Part shown: in pieces, positions 1-8,826 of the stretch | Layout: each line of letters begins with the position of its first letter | Position numbering within the stretch: position 1 is the stretch's first letter | Virus record (IMG/VR): IMGVR_UViG_3300030004_000014 | Location: 1-64,000 of that record | DNA from: a virus | Length of the DNA stretch: 64,000 nt | Reading direction: 5' to 3' (one strand) | Notes under the pieces: generated by a model | Seen by the model: only the letters and a program-made list of their open reading frames with translations | What the model was told of the DNA's origin: nothing | Database searches by the model: none | Position numbers and translations under genes: made by a program

Positions 1-37
1 GCGAACTAAGAAAACAACGTAATATCCCATCTTTTCG

Positions 38-73
38 ATACAAGACGAGGAGCATATGCTCCTCGTCTTGTAT
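38..73. terminator. Intergenic hairpin upstream of endolysin
   Basis: Perfect 36-base palindrome with a purine-rich left arm and a central CATATG, followed by an A/T-rich tract. It is the first of twenty similar hairpins that mark gene ends in this window. It probably terminates the transcript entering from the left edge. Confidence 0.7.
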
Positions 74-123
74 ATTTTAATTTTTTACTATGATATGAAT
101 ATATACTTCAAAGGAGTAAAATA

Positions 124-783
124 GTGTTAGAATCGATCATAACTCAAAGATTATTAGATGTTGCATTTCCAGAACATGAAGATGATACAAATGATTTAGT
201 TCCAAGTTTTATTGAAACGTGTGAAAAGTTTGAAATTAATACACCAGTTAGATTGTGTATGTTTCTAGGGCAGATTGCAGTCGAATCTGGCGATATGAAT
301 GAGTTAGAAGAGAATCTAAATTATAGAGCCGCTACATTAACAAAATTATGGCCTAAACGATTTCCTGCATCAATTGCCAAATCATATGAACATAAAGCAT
401 CTGCTATTGCCAATAGAGCTTATGCTAGTAGAATGGGAAATGGTCCAGAATCATCTGGCGATGGTTTTAAATATAGAGGAAGATGTCCTATTCAATGTAC
501 TGGTAAAGATAATTATGAACAATTAACCAAAGATTTTGGTAAAGACATAGGTGTCGATTTTGTTGAAGATCCTGATTTGTTAGGTGATCCTAAATATGGT
601 ATTTTGGCTACTGGTAGCTGGTGGGAAAAACACAAATTAAATGAAGTTGCCGATACTTGTAATATTGGAAAAGTAACTCAAATTATTAATGGTGGACAAA
701 TCGGTATCGACGAGCGCACTAAACGAACTATGGAATTATTTAAATATTTTAATATTGATCCTGATTCAATGGGAGATGAATAA
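124..783 (+). CDS. Endolysin, GH19 chitinase/lysozyme-like
   Basis: Predicted peptidoglycan hydrolase that lyses the host at the end of infection. It shows the phage GH19 pattern: FLGQIAVESG (likely catalytic Glu54), EENLNY at about residues 62-67, YRGR..IQCTGKDNY at about 116-130 and INGGQIGIDERTKR near the C-terminus. In the usual YRGRGliQlTG motif two positions are Cys here, which is odd. The start is a GTG preceded by AAAGGAG. No signal peptide is visible, so export should need a holin. The next gene starts directly after the stop and is holin-like, which supports a lysis module. At 219 residues it is close to single-domain GH19 endolysins. Confidence 0.88.
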   Translation: MLESIITQRLLDVAFPEHEDDTNDLVPSFIETCEKFEINTPVRLCMFLGQIAVESGDMNELEENLNYRAATLTKLWPKRFPASIAKSYEHKASAIANRAYASRMGNGPESSGDGFKYRGRCPIQCTGKDNYEQLTKDFGKDIGVDFVEDPDLLGDPKYGILATGSWWEKHKLNEVADTCNIGKVTQIINGGQIGIDERTKRTMELFKYFNIDPDSMGDE

Positions 784-1725
784 ATGATTACAAATATTGA
801 TATTGATAACCCAGACAATCCATTACATATGCTGGAGATAGTATCTCCGCATATTTATGATGCTTTACATTGTTCTTTTAGAAATACTGCATTAGCTTAT
901 GTTAAGAAAGGATTAAATTTAGAAGGCGACGCTTCATTGGATAATGTCTATGAAGCATTAGATGTTTTAGATACTAATGAATTAAAAGGGCTAAGAGAAC
1001 AGGATAAAGAATTCGAAACAGATCTAAAAGCCACTGGTGCCAATATTAAGAAATTGGTAAAACAAAGAAATGCTTATTTAAAGAAAAAAGAGAAAGAAGA
1101 TCGTAAGAAAGAAGATGAAGAAATCAAACGTACGAATCATCTTGAACGATTAAAGCATGATAGTAGAGGTGTCTCTCCTAAGAATATGATAAGATTGGGA
1201 TTTAGTATCGTTATAGGTTATTTTGCTGTTGTTATTACTATTATGGTTTTTGATACTAACATGTCTGTTGCTATGTCGCACGTATTATCAGTAACACTAG
1301 GATCTATCGGATCACTAGCTGGTGTTGTAGTTACTTATTTCTTTGGTGGTTCTGCGAGTGGCGATCATGCAATGAAACAATTCTCTAGTAATACATCTAC
1401 TGAAGCCGATAGTGCTGATGCATTGGCTAAACTTATGAGTGCTCAATCGAATAATCTAATGAATGTGGTGAACTCAAATGCCCAATCAAATTCAACATCG
1501 ACCATTGCGGCGGCGTCAGCGACAACGGCGAATATTGGCCAAGCTGCCGTTTCCAGTCAGACTAATAATCAAAGCGATCAAGATAAAACTTCTATTTTTG
1601 ATATTGCTTTGGAAGATATAGAAAACTATGTTGAAGAAGAATTATCTGAATTATTACCAAATGGTATTAAACGAAGACTGGCAAAAGAACCTGATGAAAA
1701 TAATAGAAATGCACATGATGAATAA
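784..1725 (+). CDS. Holin-like membrane protein with coiled coil
   Basis: The start codon directly follows the endolysin stop, so the two are probably co-translated. Residues about 65-130 are highly charged and probably coiled coil. Two hydrophobic segments follow, at about 136-156 and 166-188; the second ends in VVVTYFFGGSASGDHA, resembling the Gly/Tyr/Phe-rich end of phage holins. The last 110 residues are Ser/Asn/Ala-rich, then acidic. Inference: it permeabilises the inner membrane for the endolysin. At 313 residues it is long for a holin, so a structural or spanin-like membrane role is possible. Confidence 0.6.
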   Translation: MITNIDIDNPDNPLHMLEIVSPHIYDALHCSFRNTALAYVKKGLNLEGDASLDNVYEALDVLDTNELKGLREQDKEFETDLKATGANIKKLVKQRNAYLKKKEKEDRKKEDEEIKRTNHLERLKHDSRGVSPKNMIRLGFSIVIGYFAVVITIMVFDTNMSVAMSHVLSVTLGSIGSLAGVVVTYFFGGSASGDHAMKQFSSNTSTEADSADALAKLMSAQSNNLMNVVNSNAQSNSTSTIAAASATTANIGQAAVSSQTNNQSDQDKTSIFDIALEDIENYVEEELSELLPNGIKRRLAKEPDENNRNAHDE

Positions 1726-1734
1726 TATATAAAG

Positions 1735-1768
1735 TATGAAGGGATGGGCATATGCCCATCCCTTCATA
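1735..1768. terminator. Bidirectional hairpin terminator
   Basis: Perfect 34-base palindrome centred on GGGCATATGCCC. It lies between the convergent ends of the holin-like gene (+) and a virion-like gene (-), so it can serve both strands. Confidence 0.75.
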
Positions 1769-1776
1769 TTCATTAT

Positions 1777-3642
1777 TTAAACTTTAATTTTAATAGAATT
1801 AATAATCATCTGAGACATATAGAAAGTAGAACTATCGGCGGTAATATTAAGACCAATACCAGAATTAGCAGATACCATATTAACTGAAAATCCTTCAATA
1901 GTATTTGTAGAACTATTCATATAAACGGCAGATCCGTTGGTTACTGAAGAATTGCCAGACATTGGAATCGAAACAATTGTGGGAATATTGTTATTTACAG
2001 CGATCATATTAATTTCAATCTCTTTAATATCAGCAATATTTAAAGAAGGATCTATATTTGTCAAAGGAACAGAATAAGAAGTTCCTAAAGGAATAGCAGA
2101 GGCAGCAATCGATGTTGTAGAAATAACATAACCAGCTTTATTGGGGAGTGTGTGTTTAATAGACTCAGATGACGAATTTGATGATGACCACAATGTTGAA
2201 TTATCAGGAAGCAAGAAATTATCATCATTGGCAGAAAGACTAGAGACAGAAGTAGGAGGTAGAATCCAACAAGATTCACTACCACTTAAATCCTGAATAG
2301 CAAGAGTTTCTATTAATGAAGTAGATTTAAAGCCAATCTGTAAATAGATACCACTTTCTTCTTCATTATCATAAACAATTCTAAACTGAGGAACATTGGA
2401 AATAGGTGATTTAGAAATATCATTATTCATGTTTGTAGCAATAGATTCAATAACCATAGGATTTGTTGAAGAAAGATTAACATTAACAAATATATCTGTA
2501 GAAACAGCAGCATTCAACATCTGTAAACGATAATGAAGTCTATCAGAAATAACAATATCAGAAGCACCAGTAGCCTTATACAAACTACCGATATTAAACC
2601 AATGAAAATTTGTATCAATTAAAGCAAGCTTATAAACCCGACTCATACCGGATGTAAAATCACCATATGTCGGGACACCGTTCGTTAAAAGACACCGCAT
2701 TCTTGTCTCCAGATCTCTTAGACGTGTTGTGAGGTCATTCATGATAGGAGTCGTAGGAAGATTAAATGTTGTTAAGAAAGACATACTTCCTAAAAATGCT
2801 TCCATATTCTCAGCAACTTTATAAATAGCAGAAACATCACTTTGAGTAACACGACCACCAAAGGCTTGATATTCAATAGTAACAGGACCGGCATATGGTT
2901 CTGTTATAACTAAGAAATCAAACACACCACCAATATTAGAAGACAACTTAGTTTTTGTTAAATTACAATCACCTAATGTAAATCCATTCCCTATGGTTAA
3001 TGATTTATTCGTATCTACTAACTTAACAATAAGATCATTTTGATAGAATGAACCCTGTAATGGTTTTATCTTATTTAATCCATTAAATGTATTAATAGTT
3101 TGTGTTTCGCCAATGATATAATTCTCACTCGATAATCCAGTAAGATCTATCTCCAATAACTTTGGAGTTAAAGAAGAAACACTAAAAGAATTATTAACAG
3201 GAGAAATAAGATTTTGAATATTAGCAATTTGTTGTGCTAATTCAACAATTAGTTCTGGACTAAAATCAACTGTTCCAACTTGACTAATACTACTTTTTAA
3301 TGTATCTGGATATAGTGCTTGATAGTCAATAGAGATAGTATAATTATTTGTAAAAGAAGCATTGATCTTAATACTTTTTACAAGAGTAGCATCAAATTCA
3401 CTACTAGCAAAAGTGGCTTCCGAAATGGCAGTATAATCAATATCATCTGCTTCAATAATCCAATCCATTGACTGGTTCATCGAAACATTAATGGTTCCTA
3501 TTCTAGTAACAGATAATGAACTTAAGTAAACAGGTCTGTAAAATTCTATTCTTTGATTTGCAGTAAAAATAACATAGTTCTTATTTGTTACTTTATAATC
3601 AGGATTTTGACCTGTAAGGTCTGGGCCATAAATCGATGCCAT
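1777..3642 (-). CDS. Putative virion/tail fibre-like protein
   Basis: A 621-residue protein rich in Ser, Thr, Asn and Ile with few charged residues, a composition typical of beta-rich phage fibre or baseplate-periphery proteins. The start MASIYGPDLTGQNPDYKVTN and the alternating beta-prone segments fit a structural role, but I recognise no specific family. It is the last of three minus-strand genes (5634 to 1777) that share this composition and are closely spaced, so they probably form one transcript. It ends at the bidirectional hairpin. Function is inferred from composition and context only. Confidence 0.55.
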   Translation of the reverse strand: MASIYGPDLTGQNPDYKVTNKNYVIFTANQRIEFYRPVYLSSLSVTRIGTINVSMNQSMDWIIEADDIDYTAISEATFASSEFDATLVKSIKINASFTNNYTISIDYQALYPDTLKSSISQVGTVDFSPELIVELAQQIANIQNLISPVNNSFSVSSLTPKLLEIDLTGLSSENYIIGETQTINTFNGLNKIKPLQGSFYQNDLIVKLVDTNKSLTIGNGFTLGDCNLTKTKLSSNIGGVFDFLVITEPYAGPVTIEYQAFGGRVTQSDVSAIYKVAENMEAFLGSMSFLTTFNLPTTPIMNDLTTRLRDLETRMRCLLTNGVPTYGDFTSGMSRVYKLALIDTNFHWFNIGSLYKATGASDIVISDRLHYRLQMLNAAVSTDIFVNVNLSSTNPMVIESIATNMNNDISKSPISNVPQFRIVYDNEEESGIYLQIGFKSTSLIETLAIQDLSGSESCWILPPTSVSSLSANDDNFLLPDNSTLWSSSNSSSESIKHTLPNKAGYVISTTSIAASAIPLGTSYSVPLTNIDPSLNIADIKEIEINMIAVNNNIPTIVSIPMSGNSSVTNGSAVYMNSSTNTIEGFSVNMVSANSGIGLNITADSSTFYMSQMIINSIKIKV

Positions 3643-3656
3643 ATGACTTTATCCCT

Positions 3657-4280
3657 TTATGATGTTGATGAAGTAGTTGTTAAATCAACTATAATTTTTT
3701 GTAATTCAGTGATAAGTGTTTTTTGAGATTGTATAGTTTTATTTTGGTCAACAATTTGTTGGTATAATGGATTATAAGCTATAGCATTTGCTTTACGTTC
3801 TTCTTTAAGTGTATCATATTGGTTCTGAGTAAGATACTGTGTATCCAAGGATACCATAACAGCAGGATTTTCAGTACCTGTTATTTTTGTAACAATTCCA
3901 TTAATCTCATTTAAAATCCAAGATGGAATATCTGAATCTTTATAAGTACCAACTTGAATAACAATAGCGATATCGTCATATGCAGATACTGTAGGATCTG
4001 GGACAGTATCCATAAGAGTCGATGGTATATAATAAGTCGTAGAACTATCAGTTACACTCATAAGACCCATAATAATGTCATCTTGGTAATTAGCCCAATC
4101 ATTTTCATAGTCATTTGATGTTAGACCAGCAGGAATATAACAACTATTAACTAAATCAATACTATTTGAAACAGCATCGTCGAATGTCATAACTTCTACT
4201 AACTGATAAATACCAGTTAATGCAGAAAATCTAGACTGGAATGTATAATAACAAACTGAATTAAGAGCTGGTGTTTGCAT
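3657..4280 (-). CDS. Putative virion-associated protein
   Basis: A 207-residue acidic, Ser/Thr/Asp-rich protein that starts MQTPALNSVCYYTFQSRF. The last ~35 residues look like a short coiled coil (QQIVDQNKTIQSQKTLITEL), a common trimerisation feature of phage fibre proteins. It lies 4 bases after the upstream gene and 14 bases before the downstream one, in a three-gene minus-strand operon. No family recognised; the structural role is inferred from neighbours and composition. Confidence 0.5.
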   Translation of the reverse strand: MQTPALNSVCYYTFQSRFSALTGIYQLVEVMTFDDAVSNSIDLVNSCYIPAGLTSNDYENDWANYQDDIIMGLMSVTDSSTTYYIPSTLMDTVPDPTVSAYDDIAIVIQVGTYKDSDIPSWILNEINGIVTKITGTENPAVMVSLDTQYLTQNQYDTLKEERKANAIAYNPLYQQIVDQNKTIQSQKTLITELQKIIVDLTTTSSTS

Positions 4281-4284
4281 ATTT

Positions 4285-5634
4285 TTAAGATCCAGCAGAA
4301 TATGAAGAATTCACCATAACATAAAATTCTATATTAAGAACACTAAAGCTGATGAAATCAACATTGTTAACAGTCTGCATCTGATATGGTCCATTACTTT
4401 GATTATTAATAATCAATGAAAGAATAGTACTTAATGTTTTGGAAAATTTCTGAGTATATGTATTCATTAATGCAAAATTTGTATCAGTTGTTGCATAAGA
4501 CTGATATGTAGGATGTTGTTCAACAAGACTCATATAGTTGCTATCATTAGCACTATCTGGAATACCAACAACATAAATATCATCATACGAAGACTGTAAT
4601 AACTGCATATTTGATTCAATAAACGTAGAAGTTAAACCAGGAAGGTTTTCAATAAGATATGAAGTAATATTTTGTAAAGGAATAATACCTTGATAAATAG
4701 TCGAAGTAGATGATTTATATGTGTTGTTGTATAAAGGAATAAGATAGAAAGTTTCATCAACGAAAAGTTCTGGACATCTTGTTTCCCAAACAGTCAAGCT
4801 ACCAATACCAGATGCCACAATGTAGTTTTTAATAGCTGCTCTCTGAGAAGAAAAAAGAGGGGTTTTACCTTTATATATTAATGTAAATAATACACTTGTA
4901 CTATTATTAGCATCGTCATAAAAAGTAGCTTTATAACCCACGACACCGGATTGTGTATATGGTTGTGTAGAAGATCCATTTAAACTATTGATATCATTAA
5001 TAGCAGTTTGATAAGACGTTGTAAAAATATTTCCAGTTGTTGTGATAAGATCAGCATTATAGAGGGTTGTTAAATCTAATTGTGGAATGATAATATCAAT
5101 AGTAAATATAGGATACGTATTCTGGAAGAAAATATCATCCAAGTAAATAGTAAATTGATTTTCATTTTCAAATGAATCGATAAATGAGAATGTTACTGAT
5201 TTAGGAAGAGCAACTACTTGCCCATTACTTGTTGTAACCGAAGACGAATATTCTGTACTATATGTAATAGAATTTCCAACATAGCCAACATTAGAAGACA
5301 TGTAGCTCTCAATATAATTAGATTCTAAATTATTAGCATATAAGAAACAAGCAGCATCTATGACATTAAAGAAATTTGAGAAATCAGTAGCGGTCCATGT
5401 TCCAATAGTTGTAATGAAATCAGAAGATTGTGCAGAATCAAGAATAAGGTGTAGTTTTGTTGTATATATCTCTGAATTTAGTTGTACATTTCTTGATGTT
5501 CTGGTATCATTTAAATAATAAGCAGTATTGAAATATGTTAAGCTTTTCTGAGAAATCTGACAAGCACCACCAACACCATAGTTTCCTTCTTTTGATATTA
5601 AGAAGGTGTTATCGACTAGAAACATATAAATCAT
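4285..5634 (-). CDS. Putative virion/tail protein
   Basis: First gene of the three-gene minus-strand virion-like operon, about 449 residues. An upstream in-frame ATG exists at 5649, but the ATG at 5634 has GGGAG 8 bases before it and is preferred. The protein is Thr/Ser/Tyr/Asn-rich with an extended, beta-prone character and no membrane segment or known motif. The gene is divergent from the dCTP deaminase gene; the shared intergenic region holds an AT-rich element (CGATATTATAG on the minus strand) that resembles the second promoter class of this genome. Function inferred. Confidence 0.5.
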   Translation of the reverse strand: MIYMFLVDNTFLISKEGNYGVGGACQISQKSLTYFNTAYYLNDTRTSRNVQLNSEIYTTKLHLILDSAQSSDFITTIGTWTATDFSNFFNVIDAACFLYANNLESNYIESYMSSNVGYVGNSITYSTEYSSSVTTSNGQVVALPKSVTFSFIDSFENENQFTIYLDDIFFQNTYPIFTIDIIIPQLDLTTLYNADLITTTGNIFTTSYQTAINDINSLNGSSTQPYTQSGVVGYKATFYDDANNSTSVLFTLIYKGKTPLFSSQRAAIKNYIVASGIGSLTVWETRCPELFVDETFYLIPLYNNTYKSSTSTIYQGIIPLQNITSYLIENLPGLTSTFIESNMQLLQSSYDDIYVVGIPDSANDSNYMSLVEQHPTYQSYATTDTNFALMNTYTQKFSKTLSTILSLIINNQSNGPYQMQTVNNVDFISFSVLNIEFYVMVNSSYSAGS

Positions 5635-5752
5635 TTTGTATGCTCCCATAAGAGTAATATGGTTAAACTATAATATCGTTTCTTCATACTTATTAAATAT
5701 TATACTTTAGAACCATAATTTGAAATTACTCTCTATAAGACAGGGGTTCACA

Positions 5753-6385
5753 ATGAAATGCTTTAAAGGTATTTTGAACGATAAACAAATTGAAGAATTA
5801 TGTAATAAAGATAATGAAAAACCTATGATTGTTCCATTTTGTGAAAAGATGGTATCTTCTTCTATTGTTTCTTATGGTGTTGGATCATTTGGATATGACA
5901 TTCGATTAGCTCCTATTTTTCATGTTTTCAAGAAACCTTCTCTCTTAGATAATATCTTAACTTATCTAGATTTTAAGAAGAAAGTTATTATCGATCCTAA
6001 GACTATTTCTAATGAAGATAAAATGAAGTTGTGTTATGAAATTGAAGCAGATGAAGTTATTATCCCTCCTCACGGTTTTGTTCTCGGCCATACGGTTGAA
6101 AAGTTTGATATGCCTAGAAATATTTTAGGAATTGCTGTTGGTAAAAGCACATTGGCTAGATGCGGTGTTCAAGTTCTTGTTACTCCTTTAGAGCCAGGAT
6201 GGCGTGGTGATCTTGTCATTGAGATTTTTAATAGTACTCATTTTCCTGTTCGTATTAAAGCCAATGAAGGAATATGTCAGCTGATATTCTTAGGTGGTAA
6301 TATACCAAATACGACATATGACGATAGAAATGGTAAATATCAAGATCAAGTAGGCATTACGCACGCTAAGATAAAAGAGGACTAA
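5753..6385 (+). CDS. dcd: dCTP deaminase/dUTPase-family enzyme
   Basis: Member of the trimeric dCTP deaminase/dUTPase superfamily, which turns dCTP into dUTP (or dUMP) for dTTP synthesis. Visible motifs: SYGVGSFGYDIRLAP near the N-terminus, then GKSTLARCGVQVLVTPLEPG, which carries the Dcd signature (GKSS/T.AR.G, with catalytic Glu in the LEPGW segment), then ANEGICQLIF. It is about 210 residues, near the bacterial Dcd length of ~190. A TTG start 33 bases upstream is possible, but the ATG at 5753 follows CAGGGG and gives the usual Dcd N-terminus. The nearby Nudix gene also fits nucleotide-pool control. Deaminase versus bifunctional activity cannot be told from sequence alone. Confidence 0.88.
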   Translation: MKCFKGILNDKQIEELCNKDNEKPMIVPFCEKMVSSSIVSYGVGSFGYDIRLAPIFHVFKKPSLLDNILTYLDFKKKVIIDPKTISNEDKMKLCYEIEADEVIIPPHGFVLGHTVEKFDMPRNILGIAVGKSTLARCGVQVLVTPLEPGWRGDLVIEIFNSTHFPVRIKANEGICQLIFLGGNIPNTTYDDRNGKYQDQVGITHAKIKED

Positions 6386-6400
6386 TTTAAGTAAAAAATT

Positions 6401-6409
6401 ATCTTATAG
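6401..6409 (+). promoter_or_regulatory. Class B promoter-like motif (ATCTTATAG)
   Basis: Preceded by an A-rich run and 32 bases upstream of the 6441 start. The same element recurs before 56982 and, with small changes, before 23665, 38761 and 52032. Confidence 0.5.
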
Positions 6410-6440
6410 CACTGGCTATTTAACAGAGGGATTTATTGAT

Positions 6441-7283
6441 ATGTTTAATAGATCTAAAATACTAACAAATTCTCAGAGATTAAATAATCTTATTAATTAT
6501 GATAATATCCTTCCTAGAGAAAAACTTGTTGCTGCTACAGAATTCTTTGGAATTTTTAAATCAGATCCTAATGCACATATTGAAAAATACATAAAACATT
6601 TTAATGCACTTAAGACCGATATCATGTCTTCTAGAGACTATATGAAAGATGTTATTAGTAATCGTGAAAATGAATGTAAAGATCTTAAGCTAATGGTTTC
6701 TGGTAAGAAAATAAATGTTTCTAAATTTAAAGAATTAAAACCCGAGAAATACTGTTTTTCATATAAAGTATTTACACAATTTGAAGAAGACCTTCCGCAT
6801 ATCGATAATTTTATTAAAGTTGTTGTTGCTGCTAAAACGGCTACAGATGATAATACAATGAATGATTTCTTTAATATCATTAATACTAATATTAGACGTT
6901 GCGAATCATTAAGTATCGTCAATGATAAATATAAAGAGCCTGTTGTTGTCATATCAGATTGGGCATGTCGTCAGTTAGATAAAGATAGAACGTATGAAGA
7001 GCTCGGATATCCTCGTAACTTTGTTGATATTGCTATACGTAGATTTACTGAAGATGAAAAATTTATTAGAGATCTTTTTAATATTTATGAATCTCTCAGT
7101 CATAGATCCGAGAATCTTATTGATAAAATTAAACAGAATAAACCAAATGTCACAACCTGTTGTATTATATGTTGGCAATTGTTCTTCATTGTAAAAATAT
7201 TAAATACTACGATTGGTGCATTCTCTACAATTCATACTTTTTCTTTAATGGCCGCTAAAAAGATTGCTCATTCATATGAATAG
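6441..7283 (+). CDS. Unknown protein, 280 aa
   Basis: Not recognised. Mostly helical and charged for the first 230 residues, with a more hydrophobic Cys-containing stretch at about 233-270 (TTCCIICWQLFFIVKIL) that could be a membrane or buried helix. It follows the dCTP deaminase gene by 55 bases but has its own class B promoter-like motif, and it ends at a strong hairpin. In size and helical style it resembles the unknown proteins at 40155 and 41131, but I cannot show homology by eye. Confidence 0.75.
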   Translation: MFNRSKILTNSQRLNNLINYDNILPREKLVAATEFFGIFKSDPNAHIEKYIKHFNALKTDIMSSRDYMKDVISNRENECKDLKLMVSGKKINVSKFKELKPEKYCFSYKVFTQFEEDLPHIDNFIKVVVAAKTATDDNTMNDFFNIINTNIRRCESLSIVNDKYKEPVVVISDWACRQLDKDRTYEELGYPRNFVDIAIRRFTEDEKFIRDLFNIYESLSHRSENLIDKIKQNKPNVTTCCIICWQLFFIVKILNTTIGAFSTIHTFSLMAAKKIAHSYE

Positions 7284-7290
7284 AAAATAG

Positions 7291-7324
7291 TAGATGAGGA
7301 GTGGCATATGCCACTCCTCATCTA
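7291..7324. terminator. Hairpin terminator
   Basis: Perfect 34-base palindrome centred on GGCATATGCC with GATGAGGAGT in the left arm, just after the stop at 7283. Confidence 0.75.
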
Positions 7325-7340
7325 ACTCCCAATCAGTTAT

Positions 7341-7361
7341 TAAGTATATATTACTAAAATG
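7341..7361 (+). promoter_or_regulatory. Class A promoter-like motif
   Basis: AAGTATATATTACTAAAATG, a variant of the A/T-rich motif found seven times in the window. It lies 36 bases before the next start codon and directly after a hairpin terminator. Confidence 0.55.
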
Positions 7362-7396
7362 TTATATCTATATTTTAAAAGAGGAAACAAGAAGAA

Positions 7397-7969
7397 ATGT
7401 CGCATATGAAAAAACTTATTATTCTTGTATTTATGTTCGTTGGATGTTGTATCAGTATTAAATATATTTATGATCGACGCGACTATGATGAATATAATAA
7501 TATTAATCACGAATCTACTAAAGTAGAAAAAGAATATTATTTAAATCAATGGAATAATTGTTTAAATCTTATAAACAAAAATAAAATCATGCATTGTGCT
7601 ATTCCTGTCTTAACAGAACTCCAACGACACGATTTAGAAAATCCTGTGTTTGCATACTACTTTGGTATGACATATGAGTTATCAGATGAATCTGAATATG
7701 CTTATATGTATTATAAAGCTGCTGTTAAACAAGACCCAACTTTATCATTTGTTAAAGATAATGATGATTTTGAAAATAAATTTAATAAATTGGCTATTGA
7801 ACATAATGATAAACAAGTAAGTGATTACATTACTTCATTTAAATTACAGAAAGAGAAAGATACTACACTTAAATCAAAACGAGATACTGATGAACAATCT
7901 ATTCTATCAGCTTATGTAGTTTCTATGTCATTAATTTGTATTGTAATTGTATTATTTATTGTAATTTAA
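7397..7969 (+). CDS. Membrane-anchored TPR-like protein
   Basis: A 190-residue protein with an N-terminal hydrophobic segment (about residues 5-20, after MKK; a signal anchor or, given the Cys pair GCC, possibly a lipoprotein-like signal), a helical middle and a C-terminal hydrophobic segment at about 170-189. The middle contains a tetratricopeptide-like pair (FAYYFGMTYELSDESEYAYM, then YYKAAVKQDP). This suggests a periplasmic or membrane-tethered protein-binding role. It is a single-gene unit with its own class A promoter motif. No family assigned. Confidence 0.7.
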   Translation: MSHMKKLIILVFMFVGCCISIKYIYDRRDYDEYNNINHESTKVEKEYYLNQWNNCLNLINKNKIMHCAIPVLTELQRHDLENPVFAYYFGMTYELSDESEYAYMYYKAAVKQDPTLSFVKDNDDFENKFNKLAIEHNDKQVSDYITSFKLQKEKDTTLKSKRDTDEQSILSAYVVSMSLICIVIVLFIVI

Positions 7970-7986
7970 TACTTCGATTTTTAAAT

Positions 7987-8006
7987 AAATATATATTATA
8001 CATTTG
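7987..8006 (+). promoter_or_regulatory. Class A promoter-like motif
   Basis: AAATATATATTATACATTTG, close to the best copies at 12272 and 18274. The next plausible coding start is about 360 bases away, beyond a hairpin, so it probably drives an untranslated RNA. Confidence 0.55.
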
Positions 8007-8295
8007 CTAGGTAGATGAGTATGTAATAAAAGCTACCAAGGAGAGAGTTTAACCTTTCTGGTTTTTCCAGTTGTGTTAAACTTCCCTTGTCAAACTTCTT
8101 CTTGTTGGTAATAAAAATCCATCTGCCTTGGATCACTGGGGAGTGATCTGCATAGGGCGTTGCCGAAGGAAATGGGACGATGATCAAGAGAGAGTCGGGG
8201 CTCTTATTATCTCGTATTTTAATTTCTAAACAAAGAAAAAATTATTTTCTTAAAACAATAATTTCACGAAGAAGGGGGAATCCCCCTTCTTTTCT
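8007..8295 (+). ncRNA. Candidate structured non-coding RNA
   Basis: The 400 bases between 7969 and 8370 contain no convincing gene, although they have a promoter-like motif at the left and a hairpin plus T-rich tail at the right. Inside are several complementary segments: GGTAG with CTACC (8011 to about 8037), a long hairpin at about 8037-8096 built from AGTTTAAC/GTTAAACT with an inner CTGG/CCAG, and GATCACT-GGGG-AGTGATC at about 8130-8147. GC is clearly higher than in the surrounding intergenic DNA. A 63-codon minus-strand ORF here starts with TTG and has no ribosome site, so I do not call it. No known RNA family recognised. Confidence 0.5.
8269..8291 (+). terminator. Hairpin terminator with T tract
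   Basis: AAGAAGGGGGA, one unpaired A, then TCCCCCTTCTT, followed by a pyrimidine-rich tail. It closes the candidate RNA unit before the Nudix gene. Confidence 0.75.
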
Positions 8296-8369
8296 TCTCA
8301 AAAACAAAAAATAATTTATATTAAAAATAATATGACTAATGCTTTTTGGCTTGATAGGGGCCTTGTTAA

Positions 8370-8807
8370 ATGAATAACCGAACTAGAGTCTTTTTAAAGA
8401 ATAAAAATAATGAAATCTTATTTATTATAAGAAAACCATCGCGAGAAAGACAACAGTTTAAAATCTTATTTCCTGGTGGTGGTAAGAAGTTTAATGAAGA
8501 TGAAGCAGATTGTGGAATTAGAGAAATAAAAGAAGAATTAAAATTGAAACTTAAAAAGAATAAATTAAAATATTTATTTCATATTTATGATGAGAAATAT
8601 GATTTTACCTTTTATGAATACGAAGATATACTTTTAAATGAAGAAGTCATTAATAATGAACCTGAGAATTTTTCAGAAGTCGTATGGTTAAAATTAGAGA
8701 ATGTTAATAAATATATTTCTGATAATAACTTAGAAAGATCTACTAAATTTGATAATGCTTTAATGTTGTATTCTATGCTAGATGAAAATAAGGAATTAAA
8801 AAGATAG
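8370..8807 (+). CDS. Nudix hydrolase
   Basis: A 145-residue Nudix protein that hydrolyses nucleoside diphosphates linked to another group. The Nudix box is visible at about residues 36-58: G(x5)E(x7)REIKEEL, with the metal-binding REIKEE intact; the Gly usually found after EEx is Lys here. N-terminal strands (RVFLKNKNNEILFIIRKPSR) and FPGGGKKF fit the fold. Substrate unknown; phage Nudix enzymes may clean damaged dNTPs, cleave ADP-ribose/NAD-type compounds or act on RNA caps. It is 19 bases before the next gene, in one transcript. Confidence 0.88.
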   Translation: MNNRTRVFLKNKNNEILFIIRKPSRERQQFKILFPGGGKKFNEDEADCGIREIKEELKLKLKKNKLKYLFHIYDEKYDFTFYEYEDILLNEEVINNEPENFSEVVWLKLENVNKYISDNNLERSTKFDNALMLYSMLDENKELKR

Positions 8808-8826
8808 AATAAGAGGAAGTCTACAA

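Noticed and set aside
7996-8187. 63-codon minus-strand ORF in the 8 kb gap
   Set aside because: TTG start without a ribosome site, opposite to all neighbours, and overlapping strong complementary segments better explained as RNA structure.
8190-8215. Resemblance of GAGAGAGTCGGGGCTC to an RNase P RNA core segment
   Set aside because: Only one short match; the other conserved RNase P blocks are not present in the expected order.
8180-8320. About 44-codon plus-strand ORF starting ATGATCAAG
   Set aside because: It reads straight through the 8269-8291 hairpin, and its basic, repetitive content looks random.
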